Positions 6,336-11,134 of a stretch of 11,134 nt of DNA are shown here, piece after piece. A program made the translations under genes and the position numbers. Positions within the stretch are counted from its first letter, which is position 1. The number at the start of each line of letters is the position of its first letter. The notes below the pieces were generated by a model. It saw nothing but the letters and a program-made list of their open reading frames with translations. It did no database searches and had not been told where the DNA came from. The DNA lies in NCBI GenBank assembly GCA_009774345.1, contig VSNR01000143.1, positions 1-11,134 of the forward strand, given 5' to 3'. This DNA is from Lachnospiraceae bacterium. Lineage in GTDB: Bacteria > Bacillota > Clostridia > Lachnospirales > Lachnospiraceae.

Positions 6336-7562
6336 ATGAAGGAAAAGGAATTGTTTAACGTATTAAAAGAACACGGACAAGAGCATATTTTTGAGGCGTA
6401 TCAAAAACTCGATGATACAGGGAAAGAAAAACTTGCGGCACAGATCGAGCGGATTGACTGGTCGATCGTGGAGATGGCGGGACATAAGGAGCTCGCACAG
6501 GAGAGGGGAAAACTTGAACCGCTCTCCGCGCTCGAAGTGACAGAAATTGAACAAAATAAGGCAAAATATGAGGGGATTGGACTGGATGCGATCAGAGCAG
6601 GCAAGGTCGGAGCCGTGCTGCTTGCAGGCGGTCAGGGAACCCGCCTTGGCTCAGACGGGCCAAAGGGTAAATACAATATTGGTTTGACGAAGGAGGTTTT
6701 TATCTTTGAGCGTCTGATCCGAAATCTGCTCGACGTGACAGACAAAGCAGGCTGTTTTGTGCCGCTGTATGTCATGACAAGCGACAAGAATCATGAAGAA
6801 ACCACTGCCTTTTTTGAGGAAAAACAGTATTTTGGCTATCCGAAAGACTTTGTGAAATTTTTTAAACAGGAAATGGCACCCTCGGTTGATTTTCAGGGAA
6901 AACTCTATATGGAATCCGCGGATTCGCTGTCGCTCTCACCCAATGGAAACGGCGGATGGTTTTATTCTATGGCAGTGACCGGTGTCTTGAAGGATGTCAA
7001 GGCAAGGGGTGTCGAATGGTTGAATATCTTTGCAGTGGATAATGTCTTGCAGCGCATTGCGGACCCTGTGTTTGTCGGCGCAACGATCGATTCAGGCTGT
7101 GTGAGCGGTGCAAAGGTGGTCAGAAAGGCAGACCCGGAGGAGAAGATTGGCGTGCTCTGTCTTGAGGACGGCAGACCCTCGATCGTAGAATATTATGAAA
7201 TGACAGAGGAGATCATCAATTCGAGGGAGGCAGACGGGGAACTCTCCTATAACTTTGGCGTGATTTTGAACTACCTGTTCCGCGTAGACCAGCTTGAGGA
7301 GATCGCGAATCAAAAAATGGCAGTACATGTCGTGGAGAAAAAGATTCCGTATATGGATGAGAAGGGTGAATTGGTTAAGCCAGAGTCGCCAAACGGCTAC
7401 AAGTTTGAGCTGCTGGTGCTGGATATGATTCACATGTTTCCAAACTGTCTGTCGTATGAGGTCGTGCGCGACTATGAGTTTGCACCGATCAAAAATAAGA
7501 CTGGCGTGGATTCCGTTGAGAGTGCAAGGGCGCTCTTGCAGAAAAATGGTGTGGCATTATGA
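6336..7562 (+). CDS. UDPGP-family uridylyltransferase, UAP1-like (UDP-sugar pyrophosphorylase)
   Basis: This 408-aa cytoplasmic enzyme should join UTP and a sugar 1-phosphate to give a UDP-sugar and pyrophosphate. The nucleotide-binding signature LAGGQGTRLGSDGPKG is at 96-111, NGNGG at 203-207 contacts sugar/uridine in relatives, VDN is at 234-236 in the metal/UTP region, and a conserved stretch SPNGYKFE lies at 351-358, followed by YEFAPIKN (380-387). The order and wording of these motifs follow eukaryotic UAP1 (UDP-N-acetylglucosamine pyrophosphorylase) rather than bacterial GalU or GlmU, so GlcNAc-1-P, GalNAc-1-P or glucose-1-P are all possible substrates. The first start in frame is GTG at 6330, only 3 nt after AAGGA (6322-6326). 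The ATG at 6336 has 9 nt spacing and is preferred. The stop overlaps the start of the HAD gene (ATGA), so the two are almost certainly co-translated. Confidence 0.9.
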   Translation: MKEKELFNVLKEHGQEHIFEAYQKLDDTGKEKLAAQIERIDWSIVEMAGHKELAQERGKLEPLSALEVTEIEQNKAKYEGIGLDAIRAGKVGAVLLAGGQGTRLGSDGPKGKYNIGLTKEVFIFERLIRNLLDVTDKAGCFVPLYVMTSDKNHEETTAFFEEKQYFGYPKDFVKFFKQEMAPSVDFQGKLYMESADSLSLSPNGNGGWFYSMAVTGVLKDVKARGVEWLNIFAVDNVLQRIADPVFVGATIDSGCVSGAKVVRKADPEEKIGVLCLEDGRPSIVEYYEMTEEIINSREADGELSYNFGVILNYLFRVDQLEEIANQKMAVHVVEKKIPYMDEKGELVKPESPNGYKFELLVLDMIHMFPNCLSYEVVRDYEFAPIKNKTGVDSVESARALLQKNGVAL

Positions 7563-8164
7563 TAAAAAATGTGATATTTGATATTGGAAATGTGCTGGTG
7601 GATTTCCGCTGGCGCTCACTCATGGAGGAGTTACAGCTTCCAATCGAGACGCAGAAACGATTTGAAAAAACGGTCTTTGGCAGTCCTTGGTGGGGAGAAT
7701 TAGACCATGGTATTTATGAGGAAGCAGAGATCTTGGCGCATTTTCGCGAGGATAATAAAGACCATCTCGATGCATTTAATCTGGTGTGGGATAACCGGGA
7801 TAAGCTGGTAGCGCCGTATGCGTATGCGGTACAGTGGATTGAGCAGCTTAAAAAGTCTGGCTTCAAAGTGTATCTGCTCTCCAATTATCCGCGGGATGTT
7901 TTTGCACTTCATACAGAATGCGGCTGCTTTCCATTTCTGGAACATGTAGATGGAAAGGTGGTCTCTGGTTTTGTGAAGATGGTCAAACCAAATGCAGACA
8001 TCTATGAGCATCTTTTGAGAGAATACGGACTTGAACCCGAGGAATGTGTCTTTATCGACGACCGCGCAGAAAACGTTGAGGCGGCGCGGGCACTTGGCAT
8101 GAAAGGAATTGTTTTTGCAGGCTATGAGCAGGCCTGTGAGGAGTTGAAGAAAATGCTTTCTTAA
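7559..8164 (+). CDS. HAD-superfamily phosphatase, YihX-like (sugar 1-phosphate phosphatase candidate)
   Basis: A 201-aa haloacid dehalogenase-type hydrolase acting on a phosphomonoester in the cytoplasm. Motif I is FDIGNVLVDF (7-16) with nucleophile D8; motif II LLSN is at 106-109, motif III lysine is K143 in MVKP, and motif IV is IDD (166-168). The position of the usual second aspartate of DxD is glycine (D8-I-G10), as in E. coli YihX (FDLGN...), which dephosphorylates alpha-D-glucose 1-phosphate. The cap lies at about 17-90. The ATG overlaps the stop of the UAP1-like gene and has no clear ribosome binding site of its own, so it depends on coupling. The neighbour uses sugar 1-phosphates, so a role in removing or balancing the same pool is a reasonable inference. 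Substrate identity is not proven by sequence. Confidence 0.87.
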   Translation: MIKNVIFDIGNVLVDFRWRSLMEELQLPIETQKRFEKTVFGSPWWGELDHGIYEEAEILAHFREDNKDHLDAFNLVWDNRDKLVAPYAYAVQWIEQLKKSGFKVYLLSNYPRDVFALHTECGCFPFLEHVDGKVVSGFVKMVKPNADIYEHLLREYGLEPEECVFIDDRAENVEAARALGMKGIVFAGYEQACEELKKMLS

Positions 8165-8177
8165 AAATATAAATTTG

Positions 8178-8241
8178 TGCGGCTGACACAACAGGGTAGC
8201 GTTCTATCAGGATAGTATGCTGTGAAGTCAGCCGCATTTTT
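8178..8241 (+). terminator. Strong terminator of the UDPGP-HAD operon
   Basis: Arms TGCGGCTGAC (8178-8187) and GTCAGCCGCA (8227-8236) pair perfectly and are followed by TTTTT (8237-8241). Inside lies an imperfect inner stem, AGCGTTCTAT with ATAGTATGCT around a CAGG loop, so the whole folds into one long interrupted hairpin. It separates the sugar operon from the dtd operon. Confidence 0.85.
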
Positions 8242-8267
8242 GATAATAAATATTTGGTAATTATTTA
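8240..8267 (+). promoter_or_regulatory. Possible promoter of the dtd operon
   Basis: TTGATA (8240-8245), overlapping the terminator T-run, and TATTTA (8262-8267) are 16 bp apart. Transcription would start near 8274, at the edge of the ribosome binding site, so the leader would be very short. Since the upstream operon is strongly terminated, a promoter is needed here; this is the only candidate noticed. Confidence 0.35.
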
Positions 8268-8285
8268 TGAAGGTGGAGGAAAATT

Positions 8286-8738
8286 ATGCGTTTTGTAGTT
8301 CAGAGGGTGTGCGAGGCAAGAGTGTCTGTGGAAGATCAGGTGATTGGTCAGATTGGACACGGACTTTTGGTTTTGGTGGGCGTTGCTGACAGTGACGACA
8401 AGCAGATTGCAGACAAGATGATTGACAAGCTGACAAAGCTTCGCATTTTTGATGATGCAGATGGAAAGACGAATCTGTCGGCTGCGGATGTGGGCGGTGA
8501 ATTTCTGATCATTTCACAGTTTACCTTGTATGCGGACTGCCGAAAGGGAAACAGACCCTCGTTTACTTTGGCGGGAAAACCGGACAAGGCAAACGAGCTG
8601 TATGAATATTGTATTTGTGAGATTGAGAAAAAAGGGTTTCGTGCAGAGTATGGCTCCTTTGGGGCAGAGATGAAGGTATCGCTCTTGAATGACGGCCCGT
8701 TTACGATTGTGCTGGATTCGGATGAAATCGTGCGGTAA
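8286..8738 (+). CDS. dtd: D-aminoacyl-tRNA deacylase
   Basis: This cytoplasmic enzyme hydrolyses D-amino acids, and in known members also glycine, from wrongly charged tRNA, a proofreading step outside the synthetases. The 150-aa length is typical of the family. The N-terminus MRFVVQRVCEARVSV matches the family start. The SQFTLYAD motif lies at 77-84 with KGNRPSF at 87-93, and the NDGPFTI motif at 135-141 carries the Gly-Pro pair at 137-138 that binds the chiral centre in characterised DTDs. GGAGG at 8275-8279 lies 6 nt before the ATG, which settles the start. It follows the terminator at 8178-8241 and is the first gene of a same-strand run; the mgtC-type gene begins 21 bp after its stop. Confidence 0.97.
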   Translation: MRFVVQRVCEARVSVEDQVIGQIGHGLLVLVGVADSDDKQIADKMIDKLTKLRIFDDADGKTNLSAADVGGEFLIISQFTLYADCRKGNRPSFTLAGKPDKANELYEYCICEIEKKGFRAEYGSFGAEMKVSLLNDGPFTIVLDSDEIVR

Positions 8739-8759
8739 TTGGAAAAGGGGGCAGCAGTT

Positions 8760-9440
8760 ATGTTCACTATGAGATTCTCGGAATGGACGTGGCAGAATAT
8801 TTTCGTGAGAATCCTGTCGGCACTGGTGCTTGGGATTGTGATTGGCATTGACAGAGGGGTGAAGCGCCGCGGGGGCGGCGCGCGGACAACCATCACTGTC
8901 TGTCTTGGCGCGGCGATGGTCATGTTGATGGAGCAGTATCTGGAGGCGCTTTATCCAGAACGGCTTGATATCTCGAGAATTGCAGCGCAGGTGATCAGCG
9001 GTGTCGGTTTTCTGGGTGCAGGCTCGATCTTGGTATCAGGACATCAGATTAAAGGACTGACTTCTGCGGCAAGTATCTGGACCTGTGCATGCATTGGTCT
9101 GGCAGTGGGAATTGGCTTTCTCGACGGAGCGGTCATTCTCACCGCAGTATGGTTACTGGGGGTTCATGTGGTACCATGGATTGAGAGCAAAGTGTACCGG
9201 TATTCGCGTTATCTGACGCTCTATATCGAGGTAGAGGATGGCAAGGCGATCACCCATGTGTCAAGACAGCTCAAGGAGGACAACTGTCTTGTGGACAGTT
9301 TTCATGTGGATAAACCTAAGGCGAAGGGGCAGTATTTTCAGATTGTGGTGACATTTCGGCTTCCCCGAAAGACGTACAGGGAGGAATATCTGAGTATTTT
9401 GCAAAAATTAAAGGGTGTTTTGTCTGTGGATGAGATTTAG
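8760..9440 (+). CDS. MgtC/SapB-family membrane protein
   Basis: A 226-aa inner-membrane protein of the MgtC/SapB family, linked in studied bacteria to magnesium limitation, control of ATP synthase and intracellular survival; its role in a gut-type anaerobe is unknown. Hydrophobic segments run at about 16-30, 43-57, 75-93, 103-119 and 122-139. Family signatures are RILSALVLGIVIGIDRG (17-33), RTT near 42-44, and IAAQVISGVGFLGAGSIL (74-91) with KGLTSAASIWTCACIGLAVGIGF (98-120). A soluble C-terminal domain (about 148-226) has the ACT-like strand/helix pattern seen in MgtC proteins. The frame is open from a TTG at 8739, directly after the dtd stop, but AAGGGGG at 8745-8751 places the start at ATG 8760 (8 nt spacing). 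It is probably in one transcript with dtd. Confidence 0.92.
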   Translation: MFTMRFSEWTWQNIFVRILSALVLGIVIGIDRGVKRRGGGARTTITVCLGAAMVMLMEQYLEALYPERLDISRIAAQVISGVGFLGAGSILVSGHQIKGLTSAASIWTCACIGLAVGIGFLDGAVILTAVWLLGVHVVPWIESKVYRYSRYLTLYIEVEDGKAITHVSRQLKEDNCLVDSFHVDKPKAKGQYFQIVVTFRLPRKTYREEYLSILQKLKGVLSVDEI

Positions 9441-9470
9441 AACAGTTTGTATGAAAGGGGTTTTGAGTGG

Positions 9471-9665
9471 ATGGAAGAACAAAATCATGGTTACTTTGAG
9501 GAAGCATTGTCAAATTTTACTAAAGATTTTGCCTACGGCGGTGCGATCAGGCATCTGGTGGACCACGGCTACACCGTGGACAGGATTATCAAAGAGTTTC
9601 ATTATCCCATCTCGCGGGAGGCGATCGAGAAAATCGTGAATCAGTATTTGGATGGGAAAAAATGA
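9471..9665 (+). CDS. Uncharacterised 64-aa protein
   Basis: Function not recognised. The protein is small, soluble and mostly helical by eye, with the motif GGAIRHLVDHGYTVDRIIKEF at about 23-43 and an acidic N-terminus. Related small proteins with a GGAIRHLxDxGYTVxQI-type core seem familiar to me from Lachnospiraceae, but I cannot name a family. The frame is open from TTG 9447; GAAAGGGG (9453-9460) points to the ATG at 9471 with 10 nt spacing. It starts 30 bp after the mgtC-type gene, and its stop overlaps the next start as ATGA, so it is translationally coupled to the SUKH gene. Its base composition is intermediate between the dtd/mgtC side and the A+T-rich genes after it. The repeated helix pattern might suggest a DNA-binding or protein-binding bundle, but this is weak. 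Confidence 0.7.
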   Translation: MEEQNHGYFEEALSNFTKDFAYGGAIRHLVDHGYTVDRIIKEFHYPISREAIEKIVNQYLDGKK

Positions 9666-10180
9666 ATCAGCAATATTTTGTCTTAGAGCAGTTATTTCAA
9701 AAGACACAAGTAGAACGAACATTGGAATGTACAGATTTATTTGGCAATATTATCAGATGTACATTTGAGTGGAAACCGCCTGTTTGCAAAGAGACGTTAA
9801 AGATATTAAAAAATGAGTTTAATCTGAATTTACCAGAGGATTATGAAAAGTTTTTGTTCATGTCCAATGGCGCCATTTTATATAATGATGATGAAGATTC
9901 AGGATATAGACTATTATCATTAGAAGAGGCAATTCAGTATACCGAGAAAAAGAAAAAAGGCGGCTATGATGGAATAAAAGACGATTGGCTTATTTTTATG
10001 AGTAATTTATTTGATTCAGATTTTTTGCTTTTTGATATGAGTCGAATGAACAGGAATCAATACATACTTGATGGAATTGCAGATGAGCGGGAAGAAGAAT
10101 GGCGTTATTTAAAATGGGATTTTCGAACATTAATGAACCTTCTGTTTCGAGTAAATGGTGATAATTTTTGGCGGTATTGA
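9662..10180 (+). CDS. SMI1/KNR4 (SUKH) family protein, probable immunity protein
   Basis: A 172-aa cytoplasmic protein with the SUKH-fold signature. The hallmark stretch LPEDYEKFLFMSNGA is at 57-71, followed by the acidic turn NDDEDSGYRLLSLEEA (75-90), then DDWLIFMSNLFDSDFLLFDMSRM (107-129) and the ending DFRTLMNLLFRVNGDNFWRY. Bacterial SUKH proteins often neutralise nuclease or other toxins of contact-dependent polymorphic systems, or act as stockpiled immunity genes. Here no toxin gene with which it could pair is visible in the window. The ATG overlaps the stop of the 64-aa gene (ATGA), so translation is coupled. Codon use is clearly more A+T-rich than in dtd and the mgtC-type gene, suggesting later arrival. 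Confidence 0.8.
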   Translation: MNQQYFVLEQLFQKTQVERTLECTDLFGNIIRCTFEWKPPVCKETLKILKNEFNLNLPEDYEKFLFMSNGAILYNDDEDSGYRLLSLEEAIQYTEKKKKGGYDGIKDDWLIFMSNLFDSDFLLFDMSRMNRNQYILDGIADEREEEWRYLKWDFRTLMNLLFRVNGDNFWRY

Positions 10181-10210
10181 GAAAATATTTTATAGATAGA
10201 CACGCACAGA

Positions 10211-10219
10211 AGGAGGAGG
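10211..10219 (+). promoter_or_regulatory. Strong ribosome binding site supporting a TTG start
   Basis: AGGAGGAGG lies 6 nt before the TTG at 10226. It is the strongest Shine-Dalgarno in the window and decides the start, since no ATG lies nearby in frame. Confidence 0.75.
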
Positions 10220-10225
10220 ATTATT

Positions 10226-10666
10226 TTGGATATCAATTCATTATTATATGACAATACGAAGGAAGAAATACTGGCTGCGATCTCACAAATGAAAGATCCA
10301 GATCTTTTGTATATCTATGCTGATCATTACAACTGGGATGATGGCTTTGAGATTCCGCAGGCAATTTTAAAGCATAATTTATGTAATCTGAGTATTGCAT
10401 TATTGATTTTTTACAGGGCTGACGGTGATACATTTCTAATGAATAAATCAGACAATCAAGATCAAACAGTTTGGTATTCTTTTGTAAAAAATCTATATGA
10501 ATCGATTGTGGAAGGTGCGTATCAAAAGACAGATATCCAGTTTAAACCACCATTGACCAAAGTGCAATTATATAAATTAAAAAAAGTTTTGTCTGATCAG
10601 GAACTTATTTTTATTGAAACGATTGAGGGAAAAGATTTGGATAATTTTCTGCCCATCGTGGAATAA
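10226..10666 (+). CDS. DUF4274-like protein, possible immunity protein
   Basis: A 146-aa soluble protein whose first two-thirds resembles the DUF4274 family as I remember it. The pattern YNWDDGFEIPQAIL (35-48) followed by NLCNLSIALLIFYRADGDTFL (51-71) is its mark. The biochemical role is unknown; such proteins tend to occur near SUKH and other immunity-type genes, which agrees with the neighbour here. The C-terminal part (about 100-146) is lysine- and leucine-rich and not recognised. Translation starts at TTG behind a very strong AGGAGGAGG, an unusual pairing of weak codon and strong binding site. It lies 45 bp after the SUKH stop on the same strand, and a terminator follows 10 bp after its own stop. 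Base composition matches the SUKH gene. Confidence 0.68.
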   Translation: MDINSLLYDNTKEEILAAISQMKDPDLLYIYADHYNWDDGFEIPQAILKHNLCNLSIALLIFYRADGDTFLMNKSDNQDQTVWYSFVKNLYESIVEGAYQKTDIQFKPPLTKVQLYKLKKVLSDQELIFIETIEGKDLDNFLPIVE

Positions 10667-10676
10667 AAAACATAAA

Positions 10677-10706
10677 GAAAAGCATCTGTTTGAACAGATG
10701 CTTTTC
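10677..10706. terminator. Bidirectional terminator between convergent genes
   Basis: GAAAAGCATCTGTT (10677-10690) and AACAGATGCTTTTC (10693-10706) are perfect inverted repeats around a 2-nt centre. The A-tract on one side and T-tract on the other give a hairpin with a T-run in both directions. It serves the DUF4274-like gene on the plus strand and the small gene at 10752-10961 on the minus strand. Confidence 0.85.
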
Positions 10707-10751
10707 ATGGAACTACCGATAGACGGTTAAAACTATTCTGTCTCCATCATT

Positions 10752-10961
10752 TTAACACCCAAACATCCTGCGAATCTCATCATCTGTTGGTTCCAAATCG
10801 TCACCCATATATTTTTCTGCTGTATAATCACCTGTCCCCCCTTGGTCAAACTGCTCCAAGAACTTAATCGTAGCTGTTATTCCCAAAGCATTTTTTAGCG
10901 CCGTCAGTCCATCTTTCTGTATCTTGGCAGCATTCGTAATATCTAATTTTGTCGCTATCAT
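10752..10961 (-). CDS. Small acidic protein, putative antitoxin partner of the PIN-domain gene
   Basis: This 69-aa protein is not assigned to a named family. Its first part is helical (KLDITNAAKIQKDGLTALKNALG, 5-27), then TIKFLEQFDQGGTGDYTAEKY (31-51), then an acidic tail ending in DDEIRRMFGC. The LGxxxTIxFLxQF...GxGDYTxEK pattern recalls unnamed small proteins that I associate with PIN-type genes, but I cannot cite a family. GGAGG (10972-10976) lies 10 nt before the ATG at 10961, inside the end of the PIN gene, and stop and start overlap as TAATG, so the two are co-translated. It would bind and restrain the PIN nuclease if this is a toxin-antitoxin pair. Oddities: the order is toxin first, and no DNA-binding domain is evident. 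A regulator or processing partner of another kind is the alternative. Confidence 0.6.
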   Translation of the reverse strand: MIATKLDITNAAKIQKDGLTALKNALGITATIKFLEQFDQGGTGDYTAEKYMGDDLEPTDDEIRRMFGC

Positions 10962-11134
10962 TAATACAACACCTCCAATAAATATTGATTTGGATTCATT
11001 ACTTTTGTATATGTTTTTATGCGGTTACTGTTATTCATAAATTTAATATCTGTTGTAAGCAGTACATCTGCATTGGCTGCTTCTGCACACGCCAGATGTA
11101 TACTGTCCTTATATTTAATATTAGAACTATGCCT
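10961..11134 (-). CDS. PIN-domain ribonuclease (VapC-type), 3' end only
   Basis: The last 57 codons of a minus-strand gene whose start lies beyond the right edge. The visible end carries the second half of a PIN domain: YKDSIHLACAEAANADVLLTTD. This has the acidic residue of D-x-x-H (D10, H13), the helix LACAEAANAD, and the TTD whose aspartate (residue 29) is one of the metal-binding positions. The ending IKTYTKVMNPNQYLLEVLY fits the closing strand and helix of such proteins. PIN toxins of the VapC type cut RNA, commonly tRNA, and are held inactive by a partner antitoxin. The stop codon overlaps the start of the 69-aa gene (TAATG), giving a toxin-first arrangement. The frame is too short for the ORF size usually listed but is open to the edge. 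Confidence 0.78.
   Translation of the reverse strand, partial: RHSSNIKYKDSIHLACAEAANADVLLTTDIKFMNNSNRIKTYTKVMNPNQYLLEVLY

Noticed and set aside
611..11035. Second copy of the palindromic element near 11021-11035 (GCGGTTACTGTTATTCA)
   Set aside because: Only about a dozen bases match and they fall inside the PIN-domain coding sequence, without the flanking arms, so this is chance similarity.

Overview
The window looks like a chromosomal stretch from a low-to-moderate G+C Gram-positive anaerobe, most likely a member of the Lachnospiraceae (Clostridia). This rests on strong GGAGG-type ribosome binding sites, TATAAT promoters, hairpin-plus-T-run terminators, and the gene types present: a Gram-positive-style sensor kinase, a C-terminal scrap of an AAA-ATPase/PD-(D/E)XK protein of a kind common in that family, and a UAP1-like nucleotidyltransferase. 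The assignment is inference from sequence style and remembered families, not from a search.

Layout, left to right. (1) 3-593: the 3' end of an A+T-rich sensor histidine kinase, cut by the window edge. (2) 594-899: a gene-free stretch holding a nested palindromic element, then a good sigma-A promoter and an 18-codon leader ORF that overlaps the next start codon. (3) 900-5102: one large gene for an Lhr-type superfamily 2 helicase (1400 aa, TTG start). (4) 5103-5404: a gene-free stretch with a spaced direct repeat, an extended -10 promoter, a terminator about 70 nt further on (together a candidate small RNA), and a G+C-rich set of competing palindromes. (5) 5405-5851, minus strand: a GNAT acetyltransferase. 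(6) 5984-6230: a promoter with a perfect 16-bp palindrome, joined to the last 73 codons of a PD-(D/E)XK nuclease-type protein, which is probably a remnant. (7) 6336-8164: a two-gene operon with ATGA overlap, pairing a UDPGP-family (UAP1-like) uridylyltransferase with a YihX-like HAD phosphatase; it ends at a strong terminator. (8) 8286-10666: a same-strand run of dtd (D-aminoacyl-tRNA deacylase), an MgtC/SapB membrane protein, an unrecognised 64-aa protein, a SUKH/SMI1-KNR4 protein and a DUF4274-like protein; it ends at a bidirectional terminator. (9) 10752-11134, minus strand: a small acidic protein directly downstream of the 3' end of a PIN-domain gene, probably a toxin-antitoxin pair in toxin-first order, cut by the window edge.

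How it fits together. The central genes (lhr, the UDPGP/HAD pair, dtd, mgtC) look like housekeeping backbone with similar, moderately G+C-rich codon use. The kinase fragment, the GNAT/nuclease-remnant patch and everything from about 9662 onward are visibly more A+T-rich and of accessory type (signalling, acetyltransferase, immunity-like proteins, toxin-antitoxin). The least explained parts are the PIN gene with its unnamed downstream partner, the toxin-less SUKH/DUF4274 immunity pair coupled to the 64-aa gene, and the two structured intergenic regions.
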